Assembly (NCBI GenBank): GCA_964571855.1
Contig: CAZNDO010000011.1
Coordinates: 1 to 64,000 of the forward strand
Direction of reading: 5' to 3'
DNA: 64,000 nt
From: CAYYFX01 sp964571855
GTDB taxonomy: Bacteria; ARS69
The notes under the pieces were generated by a model. It saw only the letters and a list, made by a program, of their open reading frames with translations. It searched no databases and was not told the origin of the DNA. The position numbers were made by a program, and so were the translations under genes. Position 1 is the stretch's first letter; each line of letters begins with the position of its first letter. Positions 25,073 to 35,431 of this stretch are shown piece by piece.

Positions 25073-26398
25073 CTACTTCACCCGCTTCAGGAGCGCCGCC
25101 ACGCGATCCATGCCCGCGCGGATGGCGTCCACGCCCACCGCGCCCACGCTGATGCGCACCCAGCCGGTCTCGCTCTCGCCGCCGAACGCCTCGAACGGCA
25201 CGACGGCGAACCCGGCCTCCGCCAGGAGCACGCGGCGCAGGTCCTCGTTGTTCCGCAGCGTGACCCCGGCCACGGTGCGGCCGATGAGGTCGAAGCGGAC
25301 CGACAGGTAGATGGCGCCCTGCGGCTCGATGTGCTCCACCGGGTGTCCCGCGTTGCGCATCGAAAGGAAGCCCTCGTCCAGGACGCCCAGCCGCGCGGAG
25401 AGCTCCCCGATCATCCAGCGGCGGTGCGCCTCCAGGGCCTTGCGGTCCCGCAGGAACCCCGCGGTGGCGATCTGCTCCGGCCGCGGCGCCCACGACCCGT
25501 AGTGCCCCAGCAGCTCCGCCATCTTGGACACGATCTCCGGCGGCCCCGCCGCCCAGCCCACGCGCAGCCCGGTGCCGCACAGGCTCTTGCTCACCGCGTC
25601 CACGAGCAGCGTGTACGGGGCGATCTCGGGGACGAGCCCCACCGGCGTGAAGTGCTCCGCGTTGCCGAAGGTGAGGTTGCCGTAGACCTGGTCGTACAGC
25701 ACGAAGAGAGAGCGCGCGCCGGTCTTCCGGCGGCGGCGGTTCTCCTCCACCACGGCCTCGCAGATCCCCTTCAGCTGCTCCCGGCCGATCACCGTGCCCG
25801 TGGGGTTCAGCGGCGAGTTCAGCGCGAGCAGCCGCGCCTTCGCGAGGTGCGGCTCCACGTCCGCGCGGTCCGGGTGGAAGTTCTTTTCCGGCCGCCCGGG
25901 CACGGGAACGCCCGCGCCCTTCGCGATGTGCACGTAGTGGTGGTTGTTCCACGACGGCACCGGGTACACCACCACGTCTCCCGGATCCACGAGCGACGTG
26001 TACCCGGAGTGCAGCAGCGGCCGCGCGCCGCCCGCCACGAGGAAGCAGTTCGGGGCGTAGTCCAGCCCCTGGTCCTCGCGCGTGAGCGCGGCGAGCGCCT
26101 CGCGGAGCTCCGGCACCCCGTTCACGGGCGGGTAGTTCGTCTGGCGCGCGTGGAGCGCGTCCACGATGCGGTCCACCAGGCCCTGCGGCACGGGGAACTG
26201 CTCCGGGCGGAAGTCCCCCACGGTGAGGTCCAGCACGTCCTCGCCGCGCGCCTTCCGGTCCCGGATCTCGGCGGCGATGGTCAGGATGGACGACCCTTCG
26301 ATGCCCGCGGCGAATGCGGACACGCGCTGCGGACCCGCCTCGCCGAGGATGCGCCCGACGTCCACGCAGTCGCGGGTGGGCGCCTTCGTTTCGCTCAT
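25073..26398 (-). CDS. PLP-dependent class I/II aminotransferase
   Basis: 441 residues, fold type I. Visible marks: TVGDFRPEQFPVP and YPPVNGVPELREAL at the N-terminus, NSPLNPTGTV (Asn contacting PLP), a D-x-Y motif in LYDQVYG, and the Schiff-base Lys in DAVSKSLCGTGLRVGW. It resembles aspartate/aromatic aminotransferases, and the exact substrate cannot be read. It lies 13 bp downstream of a hexapeptide acyltransferase gene on the same strand, so the pair forms an operon and could act in nucleotide-sugar or amino-acid modification. It ends 12 bp from vapC, tail to tail. Confidence 0.85.
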   Translation of the reverse strand: MSETKAPTRDCVDVGRILGEAGPQRVSAFAAGIEGSSILTIAAEIRDRKARGEDVLDLTVGDFRPEQFPVPQGLVDRIVDALHARQTNYPPVNGVPELREALAALTREDQGLDYAPNCFLVAGGARPLLHSGYTSLVDPGDVVVYPVPSWNNHHYVHIAKGAGVPVPGRPEKNFHPDRADVEPHLAKARLLALNSPLNPTGTVIGREQLKGICEAVVEENRRRRKTGARSLFVLYDQVYGNLTFGNAEHFTPVGLVPEIAPYTLLVDAVSKSLCGTGLRVGWAAGPPEIVSKMAELLGHYGSWAPRPEQIATAGFLRDRKALEAHRRWMIGELSARLGVLDEGFLSMRNAGHPVEHIEPQGAIYLSVRFDLIGRTVAGVTLRNNEDLRRVLLAEAGFAVVPFEAFGGESETGWVRISVGAVGVDAIRAGMDRVAALLKRVK

Positions 26399-26411
26399 GG
26401 AGCCAAGCCTC

Positions 26412-27020
26412 CTAGCCGCGCGTGGGCGGGATGCCCATCTTCTCCAGCGTCACGCGCCCGTTCGCGAGGCGGTAGACGTCGCCCGTCTTCGCGCACTCCG
26501 CGCGGCCCGACGCATCGAACGCCAGCCGCGATCCGTAGCGACCCACCCAGCCGATCGCCCGGGCCGGGCAGCCCACCACCAGGGCGAAGTCCGGCACGTC
26601 CTTCGTGACCACCGCGCCCGCGCCGACCATGGCGTGCGCGCCGATGGTGACGCCGCACACGATGGTGGCGTTCGCGCCGATGGACGCGCCTTCCTTCAGC
26701 CTCGTGGGCCGGAACTCCGTCTCCGGGTCCTTCTTGAAGGCCGCGCGGGGGAGGAAGTCGTTCGTGAAGCAGGAGTCCGGGCCGAGGAACACGTAGTCCT
26801 CGCAGGTCACCTTGTCCCACACGGACACGCCGTTCTTCACCGTGCAGTGGTTCCCGAGCACGGCGCCCTTCTCCACGAAGGACCCCTCGCCGATGTTGCA
26901 CCCCTTTCCGACGACCGCACCCTTCATCACGTGGGCGTGCGCCCAGATGCGGGTGCCGTCCCCGACCTTCTCGGACTCGCACATGCCCTTCTCGTGGACG
27001 AACACACCCGGAGCCGACAT
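26412..27020 (-). CDS. Left-handed beta-helix (hexapeptide) acyltransferase
   Basis: 202 residues with continuous [LIV]-G-x4 repeats from about residue 18 (VGDGTRIWAHAHV) to 150 (VGAGAVVTKDVPDFALVVG), then ARAIGWVGRYG. It closely resembles the WbpD/WlbB/WxcM-N class that acetylates 3-amino sugars on UDP or dTDP, as in O-antigen precursors. The GPDSCFTNDFLPRA insert is a typical active-site loop. GGAGG precedes the ATG. Operon partner of the downstream aminotransferase, a pairing often seen in amino-sugar pathways. Confidence 0.85.
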   Translation of the reverse strand: MSAPGVFVHEKGMCESEKVGDGTRIWAHAHVMKGAVVGKGCNIGEGSFVEKGAVLGNHCTVKNGVSVWDKVTCEDYVFLGPDSCFTNDFLPRAAFKKDPETEFRPTRLKEGASIGANATIVCGVTIGAHAMVGAGAVVTKDVPDFALVVGCPARAIGWVGRYGSRLAFDASGRAECAKTGDVYRLANGRVTLEKMGIPPTRG

Positions 27021-27050
27021 CGCGCGTTTCCTCCCGAAAGCAGACCCTTC

Positions 27051-27079
27051 AGTCTACGGGGGCGTCCGGGGGTTGGCAA
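27051..27079 (-). promoter_or_regulatory. Candidate promoter for acyltransferase-aminotransferase operon
   Basis: Read on the minus strand: TTGCCA (27079-27074), 17-bp spacer, TAGACT (27056-27051), followed by a short leader with GGAGG before the ATG at 27020. Confidence 0.5.
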
Positions 27080-27201
27080 CGCGGCCCGCGGCGTCCGCCC
27101 CGAGAGGATCCGGCCCGGGGCGGGCGGGGCGCGGCGCGCCGCCGGCGCCCATGCCCGCAGGTGACCGAAATCAGTCCCGGCGGCGCGCCCCCGCGGCCGG
27201 A

Positions 27202-27230
27202 TTGCCGCGGCGGGCGCAGCCGGATACCCT
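27202..27230 (+). promoter_or_regulatory. Candidate promoter for rocD
   Basis: TTGCCG at 27202-27207, 17-bp spacer, TACCCT at 27225-27230, about 65 bp before the rocD ATG. Divergent from the acyltransferase promoter. Confidence 0.45.
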
Positions 27231-27294
27231 CCCTATCGGAATTCCCCCGGTCCGCCGATACCCCGGCGTTCCCCCGACCCTCGGAGGCCCTTCC

Positions 27295-28509
27295 ATGGCG
27301 ACGTCCACGACCCATCGGTACATCGAGCTGGCGGAGAAGTACGCCGCCCACAACTACCACCCGCTCCCGGTCGTCATCGAGCGGGCGAAGGGCGTGTGGG
27401 TCTGGGATCCCGAGGGCCGGAAGTACATGGACCTCCTCGCGGCGTACTCCGCGGTGAACCAGGGCCACTGCCACCCGCGCATCCTGGACGCGCTGCGCGC
27501 CCAGGCGGAGCGCGTGACGCTCACCTCCCGCGCGTTCCACAACGACCGCTTCGGCCCGCTGTGCGAGCTGATCGCGAAGATGACCGGGTTCGACAAGGCG
27601 CTGCTGATGAACTCCGGCGCCGAGGCCGTGGAGACCGCGGTGAAGATGGCGCGCAAGTGGGGCTACACGAGGAAGGGGATCCCGGACGGGAAGGCGGAGA
27701 TCGTGGTGTGCGCCGGGAACTTCCACGGCCGCACGACCACCATCGTGAGCTTCTCCACGGACGCGCAGTACCGCGAGGGCTTCGGGCCGTTCACGCCGGG
27801 CTTCCGCATCGTGCCGTACGGCGACAAGGCGGCGCTCGATGCCGCGATCGGCCCGAACACGGCGGCCTTCCTCGTGGAGCCGATCCAGGGGGAGGCCGGC
27901 ATCATCATCCCCGAGGCCGGCTACCTGAAGCACGCGGCGAAGCTCTGCAAGGAGCGGAACGTGCTGCTCATCTGCGACGAGATCCAGTCCGGGCTCGGCC
28001 GCACCGGCAAGCTGTTCGCGTGCGAGTGGGAGGACGTGCGGCCCGACGCGATGATCGTGGGCAAGGCGCTCTCCGGCGGCTTCTACCCGGTGTCCGGCGT
28101 CCTCGCGTCCGAAGACGCGATGGACGTGTTCAAGCCCGGCGACCACGGCTCCACGTTCGGCGGCAACCCGCTCGCGTGCGCCGTGGCCATCGCGTCGCTC
28201 GAGGTCCTGAGGGACGAGGGCCTCGTGGAGAAGTCCCGCACCCTGGGGGACTACTTCCTCGGACGGCTGAAGGACATCCGCGCGTCCTCCGTGAAGGAGA
28301 TCCGCGGCAAGGGCCTCTGGATCGGCGTCGAGATCAGGAAGGAGTGCGGCACCGCGCGCCCGTACTGCGAGCACCTGATGGAGCTCGGGCTGCTCGCGAA
28401 GGAGACGCACGAGCAGGTCGTCCGCATCGCGCCGCCGCTCGTCATCACGAAGGACGAGATCGACTGGGCGGTGGAGCGGATCGGCACGGCGCTGCGGAAG
28501 ACGCACTAG
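27295..28509 (+). CDS. rocD: Ornithine--oxo-acid aminotransferase
   Basis: 404 residues, class III aminotransferase. NYHPLPVVIERAKGVWVWD followed by AYSAVNQGHCHPRI is the ornithine aminotransferase N-terminus. NSGAEAVETAVKMARKWGY and GNFHGRTTTIVS follow, then the PLP Asp in LLICDEIQSGLGRTG and the Schiff-base Lys in IVGKALSGGFYPVS. It converts ornithine to glutamate semialdehyde, which the pruA product could oxidise to glutamate. An acetylornithine or GABA aminotransferase is less likely. GGAGG lies 8 bases upstream of the ATG. Confidence 0.92.
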   Translation: MATSTTHRYIELAEKYAAHNYHPLPVVIERAKGVWVWDPEGRKYMDLLAAYSAVNQGHCHPRILDALRAQAERVTLTSRAFHNDRFGPLCELIAKMTGFDKALLMNSGAEAVETAVKMARKWGYTRKGIPDGKAEIVVCAGNFHGRTTTIVSFSTDAQYREGFGPFTPGFRIVPYGDKAALDAAIGPNTAAFLVEPIQGEAGIIIPEAGYLKHAAKLCKERNVLLICDEIQSGLGRTGKLFACEWEDVRPDAMIVGKALSGGFYPVSGVLASEDAMDVFKPGDHGSTFGGNPLACAVAIASLEVLRDEGLVEKSRTLGDYFLGRLKDIRASSVKEIRGKGLWIGVEIRKECGTARPYCEHLMELGLLAKETHEQVVRIAPPLVITKDEIDWAVERIGTALRKTH

Positions 28510-28601
28510 GGCGGGGCGGCGAGGGGAGTGGCCGCCGGGGACGCCGACGCGATCGCCACGTCGCTTCGATAGCGTCACTCGAATGGCGTCCTCGCGTCCG
28601 C

Positions 28602-29483
28602 TCAGATCTGGCTGTGCTCCGACGTCGTCGGCGCTTTCCGGGCGCGGAGGAAGCGGGGGCGTGATTCCGAGATCGCGGCGCCGGCGGCGATCAGGAGGCC
28701 GCCGGCCCAGGCGGGGGCCGTGATCGACTCGCCCCACCACGTGGCGAAGAGTGCGGCGAACACCGGCTCCATCGTGTAGAGGAGCGCGGCCCGCGTGGGG
28801 TCGAGGCGCGGCTGGTAGCGCATCTGCAGGAACGTGGCCAGCGCGGTGGCCAGCAGGGCGGTGAGCGCCACGGCGAGCGCGAGGCGCGGCGTCGGGGCGG
28901 CGCGAGGGATCTCCAGCAGCGGGGAGGCGGCCAGCGCGAGCACCGCCACCGTGGCCAACTGCACCGCCACCAAAGGCACGGTGCCGGCGCGATCCGCCCA
29001 GCGGGCCACCAGGACCACGTGCAGCGCGAAGCAGGCGGCGCAGGCCAGGGTCCATGCGTCGCCCCGGACCCAGGCGCCCGCGCCGGGGGACGTGAGCAGC
29101 CACAGCCCGGGCAGCGCCACCGCGAGGCCGGCGAGCGACGCGCGGGGCGGCCGCGCGCCGAACAGCGCCGCCGCCCACAGCGGCACCATCGGCACGCACA
29201 TCCCGGTGAGGAAGGCGGAGCGGGCGGGGGTGGTGGTCAGGAGGCCCTGCGTCTGGGTGGCGTAGCCGAGGAACAGCACCACCCCCAGCGGGATGCCGGG
29301 GCCCAGCGCCCGGCGCCAGGCTTCCCGGCCGCCGCGCACGGCCGGCGCCGCGGCGAGGGCGGCCACCAGGAACCGCAGCCCCACGAAGACCAGCGGCGAG
29401 GCGTCGCCCAGGCCCTCCTTGATGACGACGAACGTGCCGCCCCAGAGCGCCGCCACCGCCAACAGGGCCGCGGAGGGCCTCAC
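28602..29483 (-). CDS. EamA/DMT-family transporter
   Basis: 293 residues, hydrophobic throughout with about ten predicted membrane helices in two five-helix EamA repeats. The N-terminal ALWGGTFVVIKEG and RFLVAALAA, and the second-repeat pattern QMRYQPRLDPTRAALLYTMEPVFAALFA, are typical. A drug/metabolite or amino-acid exporter of the inner membrane; the substrate cannot be inferred. Its 5' end is divergent from the LVIVD protein gene. Confidence 0.85.
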   Translation of the reverse strand: MRPSAALLAVAALWGGTFVVIKEGLGDASPLVFVGLRFLVAALAAAPAVRGGREAWRRALGPGIPLGVVLFLGYATQTQGLLTTTPARSAFLTGMCVPMVPLWAAALFGARPPRASLAGLAVALPGLWLLTSPGAGAWVRGDAWTLACAACFALHVVLVARWADRAGTVPLVAVQLATVAVLALAASPLLEIPRAAPTPRLALAVALTALLATALATFLQMRYQPRLDPTRAALLYTMEPVFAALFATWWGESITAPAWAGGLLIAAGAAISESRPRFLRARKAPTTSEHSQI

Positions 29484-29491
29484 GAGAGCGC

Positions 29492-29520
29492 TTCGGGGCC
29501 CGGCGGGACCGTGCTATAGT
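29492..29520 (+). promoter_or_regulatory. Candidate promoter for the LVIVD protein gene
   Basis: TATAGT at 29515-29520, the best -10 in this window, preceded at 17 bp by a poor -35 (TTCGGG). It overlaps the start region of the divergent EamA gene. Confidence 0.35.
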
Positions 29521-29591
29521 GGGCGGCCACGTCTTCCCCCGCTCGCCATACGACCTGTTCCCGCACGCCTCACCGCCTCGAGGGGTTCCGA

Positions 29592-32018
29592 ATGTTCCTG
29601 TGCCCGCGACTCGCACTCGCCCTGCCGGCCGCCTGCGCCCTCGTGATCCTCGGGGGGAACGCCCCGGCGCGAGCCCAGACATCCTACAACGTGACCCTGC
29701 ACAAGAACCTCACGCAGTACGACGGGACGAACGACTGCTGGGGCTACACCGCGCCGGGCGGTGTGGAGATCGCGATCTGGGGGCACCGCCTGGGCACGGC
29801 GTTCGTGGACGCCACGGATCCGGCCAACGCCGTGGAGGTGTTCAACCTCCCCGGGCCGCAGTCCGTGTGGCGCGACATCAAGACGTACCAGCACTACGCG
29901 TACATCGTGACGGAGGGCCCGGGTGCGGGCACCGGGCTGCAGATCGTGGACCTGTCGAACCCGCTGGCGCCGGTGCACGTGACCACCTACACGGCGAACA
30001 ACATCTCCACGTCGCACAACCTCTGGATCGACACGGACACCGGCATCGCGTACGCGTGCGGCGCGGCGCCCGGCGGCGGAATGCACATCCTGTCGCTCGC
30101 GAACCCGACGGCCCCGGTGGAGATCGATTTCTTCAACCCGTACTACATCCACGACCTGTGGGTGGGCGACGGCGTGGGCTACGCGGGCGCCATCAGCAGC
30201 GGCACGCTGCGCGTCATCAACATGGCGAATCCGGCGAACCCGGTCACCATCGCCACGCACGGCTACGCCGGCGCGAACACGCACAACGCCTGGCCGAACT
30301 CCACGAAGTCGCACGTGCTGACCACCGACGAGATCGGCGGCGGGCACGTGAAGATCTGGGACATCACCGCCCTGCCCACGGTGACGCTGGCCGCCGAGTA
30401 CGAGGTCACCTCCGAGACCGCCATCGTCCACAACGTCCTGATCGAGGATGACATGGCGTACATCTCGTACTACGCGGCGGGCACCCGCATCGTGGACGTC
30501 ACGGATCCGACCGCGCCGGTGGAGGTGGGGTACTACGACACCACCACGCGCACCGGGGGGTTCGACGGCTGCTGGGGCGTCTACCCGTTCCGCACGGACA
30601 ACGTGTACTACGCCTCGGACCGGCAGACCGGCCTCTTCATCCTGGAGTTCACCGGCGGCTTCGCGGGCGAGATCCGCGGCACCGTGCGCAACGCCTCCAC
30701 GTCCGCGCCGCTGGACAGCGCGTACGTCACGCTGGCGGGTCCGGACTTCGAGGTGGCCACCGACGGCGCGGGCTTCTACTCGAAGCTCGTGTCCGGCGGC
30801 GCGTACCAGGTGATCACGCGACGCTTCGGCTACGAGTCCGACACGTCGAACGTCGTGGTGCCGGAGGACGGCCTGCTCGTGCACGACGTGGACCTCGTCC
30901 AGCTTCCCGCCGGGACCGTGGACCTCCAGGTGCTGTCCGCGCGCACCGGGCAGCCCGTGGCGGACGCGGTGGTCTCGGTGGACGGCACGCCGATGGTGGG
31001 GCTGACCACGGCGGCGGACGGCCACGTGCTGCTCGCCGGCCTGCCCGCCGGCTCGCCCTGGACCGCCCGGATCGCGAAGTTCGGGTTCGCCGTCACGGCG
31101 CACGAGGTCAACGCCGGCGCCGGCACCACGGTCGCGGACTTCGTGGAGCTCGCTCCCGGGTTCGAGGACGACTTCGACGTGGACCAGGGATGGGGCGTGG
31201 GCGGGCCGGGCGATGCGGCGACGGGCGGACTGTGGGAGCGCGCCGTCCCGGTCGGCAGCTACTTCCAGGGAGTGGTCGGGGCGGAGCAGGACGCGTCGCC
31301 TTCGGGCGCGGGGCATGCCTACGTCACCCAGAACCACCTGCCCGGCGCGTTCGTCGGCACGTCCGACGTGGACAACGGCGCCACCACGCTCCTGACGCCC
31401 GTGTTCGACGCCACCGGGGTGGGGGACCTCACGGTGGGCTACACGCGGTGGTTCTCGAACCGTGCACCCTCCGCGAGCACGGATCCGTTCACCGTGGACG
31501 TCTCGACGGATGGCGGTTCCACCTGGACGAACCTGGAGACCGTTACGACCGGGACGGACTCCTGGGCGCAGGTGCAGATCCCGCTCGCCGGGGTCGTGAC
31601 GCCCACGTCCACGATGCGGCTGCGCTTCGTGGCCGCGGATCCGCCGCCGGACACGTACGTGGAGGCCGGCGTGGACGACGTGGTGTTCACGTCCAGCGCC
31701 ACGGACGCCCCGGACGGGCGCCCGGCCCTCCCGCCCGCGGCGCTCTCGCTGGCCGCGCCCACGCCGAACCCGTTCTCTACCGCGGTGCGCCTGTCCTTCG
31801 AGCTGCCGCGCAGCGGCCGCGCCGAGCTGGCCGTGCACGACGTGGCGGGCCGACGCGTGGCAACCGTGCTCTCGGCGGAGCGTCTCGGCGCGGGACGCCA
31901 CGCCGCGGCGTGGGACGGCCGCGACGATGCCGGGCGCGTGGTGACACCGGGCGTCTACTTCGCGCGGCTGGTCACGGATGAGGGGACGGTCTCGCGGAAG
32001 GTGGCGTTCGTCCGCTGA
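29592..32018 (+). CDS. Secreted choice-of-anchor/LVIVD-repeat protein with FlgD-like C-terminus
   Basis: 808 residues. Signal peptide about 1-28 (ending APARAQT). Residues ~30-345 hold LVIVD-type beta-propeller repeats, recognisable by VDLSNPLAPVHV, LANPTAPVEID, NMANPANPVTI and VTDPTAPVEVG. Two carboxypeptidase-regulatory-like Ig modules follow (about 350-510), then a jelly-roll-like region to ~700. The last ~85 residues are a FlgD-like fold with AAWDGRDDAGR and GVYFARL, as in the M6 protease, suggesting the same C-terminal sorting route. An extracellular or surface protein; no catalytic motif is seen. Confidence 0.85.
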   Translation: MFLCPRLALALPAACALVILGGNAPARAQTSYNVTLHKNLTQYDGTNDCWGYTAPGGVEIAIWGHRLGTAFVDATDPANAVEVFNLPGPQSVWRDIKTYQHYAYIVTEGPGAGTGLQIVDLSNPLAPVHVTTYTANNISTSHNLWIDTDTGIAYACGAAPGGGMHILSLANPTAPVEIDFFNPYYIHDLWVGDGVGYAGAISSGTLRVINMANPANPVTIATHGYAGANTHNAWPNSTKSHVLTTDEIGGGHVKIWDITALPTVTLAAEYEVTSETAIVHNVLIEDDMAYISYYAAGTRIVDVTDPTAPVEVGYYDTTTRTGGFDGCWGVYPFRTDNVYYASDRQTGLFILEFTGGFAGEIRGTVRNASTSAPLDSAYVTLAGPDFEVATDGAGFYSKLVSGGAYQVITRRFGYESDTSNVVVPEDGLLVHDVDLVQLPAGTVDLQVLSARTGQPVADAVVSVDGTPMVGLTTAADGHVLLAGLPAGSPWTARIAKFGFAVTAHEVNAGAGTTVADFVELAPGFEDDFDVDQGWGVGGPGDAATGGLWERAVPVGSYFQGVVGAEQDASPSGAGHAYVTQNHLPGAFVGTSDVDNGATTLLTPVFDATGVGDLTVGYTRWFSNRAPSASTDPFTVDVSTDGGSTWTNLETVTTGTDSWAQVQIPLAGVVTPTSTMRLRFVAADPPPDTYVEAGVDDVVFTSSATDAPDGRPALPPAALSLAAPTPNPFSTAVRLSFELPRSGRAELAVHDVAGRRVATVLSAERLGAGRHAAAWDGRDDAGRVVTPGVYFARLVTDEGTVSRKVAFVR

Positions 32019-32042
32019 CGCGGGACGCCGGGGGCGGGGCGG

Positions 32043-32414
32043 CTACTCGTCGGCCGCCTCGAACCCGGCGGTCTCCGGCTCCGCGGGGTGCGCGGCCGGC
32101 GGCGCCTGCGCGGAAACGTGGTCCTCGCCCAGACGCCAGGTGAGCGCACGCTCGCGGCCCGCCACCACGGCGGGGAAGTCCACGGACCCCGTCTCGAAGT
32201 CGCGCACGTGGCAGCCGATCTCGTGCAGCTCCTGGATGTTCTCCGCGAGCTCGCGCAGGATGCGGTCATGCTCCGGCGACGAGTTGCCGAAGTGCTCGCG
32301 CGCCTTGAGGAGGTCCTTCCAGAGGCCGGCCACGTCCGCCACGATGGAGCGGACCAGCGGAAGCGAGCGGTTGGCCTCTTCCAGCGTGAAGGCGTTCCGG
32401 GCGCGCGTGACCAT
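32043..32414 (-). CDS. DUF2203 domain protein
   Basis: 123 residues, soluble, helical. The N-terminus FTLEEANRSLPLVRSIVADV and the later pattern HEIGCHVRDFETGSVDFPAV define DUF2203. The family usually ends with a short WRLGE motif, present here (LTWRLGEDH), followed by an Ala/Pro/Glu tail. Function unknown. It ends 25 bp from the LVIVD gene, tail to tail, and lies downstream of korB behind a hairpin. Confidence 0.85.
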   Translation of the reverse strand: MVTRARNAFTLEEANRSLPLVRSIVADVAGLWKDLLKAREHFGNSSPEHDRILRELAENIQELHEIGCHVRDFETGSVDFPAVVAGRERALTWRLGEDHVSAQAPPAAHPAEPETAGFEAADE

Positions 32415-32430
32415 GGGATCCTCCCGTTCC

Positions 32431-32458
32431 CCGGGCCGGCGCGACGCCGGCGGCCCGG
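32431..32458 (-). terminator. Hairpin between korB and the DUF2203 gene
   Basis: CCGGGCC and GGCG on the left (32431-32441) pair with 32445-32458 with a 3-nt bulge and a CGA loop. No T-run. It may attenuate read-through from korAB into the DUF2203 gene. Confidence 0.35.
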
Positions 32459-32471
32459 GCCCACGGGGGAT

Positions 32472-33518
<1,047 letters not shown>

Positions 33519-33519
33519 G

Positions 33520-35376
33520 TCACTTCCCCCGGGTGCGGGCGATGGCGTCGAGGATCTCGGTGGTCTTGAACGGCTTCCCCTGCACCTTGCTCACGCAGCG
33601 CGCGTCCACGAGGTAGCGCGCGCGCAGCACGGTGGTGAGCTGCCCCAGGTTCAGCTCCGGCACGAGGACATGCCCGAAGCGGCGCAGGATGTCCCCGAGG
33701 TTCCGCGGCAGCGGGTTCAGGTGGCGCAGGTGCACGTGCGAGGCGTCGCCGCCTTCCGCCCGGAGGCGCCGGAGCGCGCCGCGGATGGCGCCGTACGTGC
33801 TGCCCCAGCTCACGATCAGCACGTCGCCGGACTCCGGCCCGTCCACCTCGGCGAGCGGGATGTCGTTCTCGATGTTCCGCACCTTGCGGTCCCGCAGGCG
33901 CACCATGGTCTCGTGGTTCGCGCCCTCGTAGTTCACGTGCCCGGTGACGTCCTGCTTCTCCAGGCCGCCCACGCGGTGCTCCAGTCCCGGCGTGCCGGGT
34001 ACGGCCCACGGGCGTGCGAGCGTGGCGGGATCGCGCCGGTACGGCTGGAACCCCTCGGGGTCCGTGGCGTGCCGCACCGGGATCTCCGGGAGGTCCGCGA
34101 GGCGCGGCAGCGGCCAGGGCTCCGCGCCGTTCGCGAGGTAGCCGTCCGAGAGGTAGATCACGGGCGTCATGTACTTGACGGCCAGGCGGCACGCTTCCAC
34201 CGCCATCCAGAAGCAGTCCCCGGGGGTGGCCGCCGCGATCACCGGGATGGGCGCCTCGCTGTTGCGGCCCCAGATGGCCTGGAACAGATCCGCCTGCTCC
34301 GTCTTCGTGGGCAGCCCCGTGGACGGCCCGCCGCGCTGGATGTCGATGATCACCAGCGGCAACTCCACCGTGAGCGCCAGGCCCATGGCCTCGGTCTTCA
34401 GCGCCATGCCGGGGCCGCTGGTGGCGGTGACGCCCAGCTTGCCGGCGTACGACGCGCCGATGGCCGCGCAGATGGCGGAGATCTCGTCCTCCGCCTGGAA
34501 GGTGATCACGCCGAAGCGCTTGTACTTCGACATCTGGTGCAGGATGTCCGAGGCGGGCGTGATGGGGTATCCCGCCAGCACGATCCCCGTCTTCGCCTGG
34601 TGCGACGCCGCCAGCAGCCCCAACCCGAGCGCCGTGTTCCCGTTGATGTTGCGGTAGGTGCCGGGCGCGAAGGACGCGGGCTCCACGCGGTACGTGGTCT
34701 GGAAGAGCTGCGTGGCCTCGCAGTACGCCACGCCCGCGGCCAGCGCCGTCTTGTTCGCCGCCACGATCTCCGGGCGCTGCCCGAACTGCCGCTCGATCCA
34801 GCGCTCCGTGGTCTCGGTGGGGCGGTTGTACAGGTAGAACGTCATCCCCAGCGCGAAGAAGTTCTTGCACCGGTCCACCATCTTGCGCGGCAGGTCCTGG
34901 CTCTCCAGCGCCTTGCGCGTGAGCGTGGTGATCGGGACGACGACCACGCGCCACTTCTCCAGGGACCCGTCCTCCAGGGGGTTCGCGTCGTACCCCGCCA
35001 GCTTGAGGTTCTTCTCCGCGAAGTTGTCCTCGTTGACGATCAGCAGGCCGTTCGGACGGAGGTCCCCCACGTTCGTCTTCAGCGCCGCGGGGTTCATGGC
35101 CACGAGCACGTCCGGCTCGTCCCCGGGCGTGTGGATGTCGTAGCTGGCGAAGTTGATCTGGAAGCCGGACACGCCGGGCAGCGAGCCGGCCGGGGCGCGG
35201 ATCTCGGCGGGGAAGTCCGGGAACGTGGCCACGTCGTTGCCGACCGCGGCCGCCGTGTTCGTGAACTGCGTTCCGGTCAGCTGCATGCCGTCGCCGGAGT
35301 CGCCCACGAAGCGGACGACCACCCGTTCGACGGCCTCGATGCGGGTCTCCCGCGTGCTCTCGATTCCGGTGCTCAT
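33520..35376 (-). CDS. korA: 2-oxoacid:acceptor oxidoreductase alpha subunit (gamma-alpha fusion)
   Basis: 618 residues. Residues ~15-190 are the gamma domain (VRFVGDSGDGMQLTGTQF; FPAEIRAPAGSLPGV). From ~210 on the alpha pyrimidine-binding domain has NTALGLGLLAAS, AGYPITPASDIL, TSGPGMALKTEAMGLA and RGGPSTGLPTKTEQADL. The fused gamma-alpha architecture is that of KorA. Partner of korB 1 bp downstream. 2-Oxoglutarate is the likeliest substrate because sucCD and fumC are present and no other 2-oxoglutarate dehydrogenase is in this window, but specificity is inferred. Confidence 0.92.
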   Translation of the reverse strand: MSTGIESTRETRIEAVERVVVRFVGDSGDGMQLTGTQFTNTAAAVGNDVATFPDFPAEIRAPAGSLPGVSGFQINFASYDIHTPGDEPDVLVAMNPAALKTNVGDLRPNGLLIVNEDNFAEKNLKLAGYDANPLEDGSLEKWRVVVVPITTLTRKALESQDLPRKMVDRCKNFFALGMTFYLYNRPTETTERWIERQFGQRPEIVAANKTALAAGVAYCEATQLFQTTYRVEPASFAPGTYRNINGNTALGLGLLAASHQAKTGIVLAGYPITPASDILHQMSKYKRFGVITFQAEDEISAICAAIGASYAGKLGVTATSGPGMALKTEAMGLALTVELPLVIIDIQRGGPSTGLPTKTEQADLFQAIWGRNSEAPIPVIAAATPGDCFWMAVEACRLAVKYMTPVIYLSDGYLANGAEPWPLPRLADLPEIPVRHATDPEGFQPYRRDPATLARPWAVPGTPGLEHRVGGLEKQDVTGHVNYEGANHETMVRLRDRKVRNIENDIPLAEVDGPESGDVLIVSWGSTYGAIRGALRRLRAEGGDASHVHLRHLNPLPRNLGDILRRFGHVLVPELNLGQLTTVLRARYLVDARCVSKVQGKPFKTTEILDAIARTRGK

Positions 35377-35399
35377 CGCCGGTCCGTCTTCACTCCTCG

Positions 35400-35417
35400 G
35401 CCCGCGGGGGAGCGGGC
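35400..35417 (-). terminator. Short hairpin between DHH gene and korA
   Basis: GCCCGC/GCGGGC 6-bp stem with a 6-nt loop in the 55-bp gap upstream of korA. Weak evidence of transcriptional separation. Confidence 0.25.
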
Positions 35418-35431
35418 GTCTCGGGGCAGGA

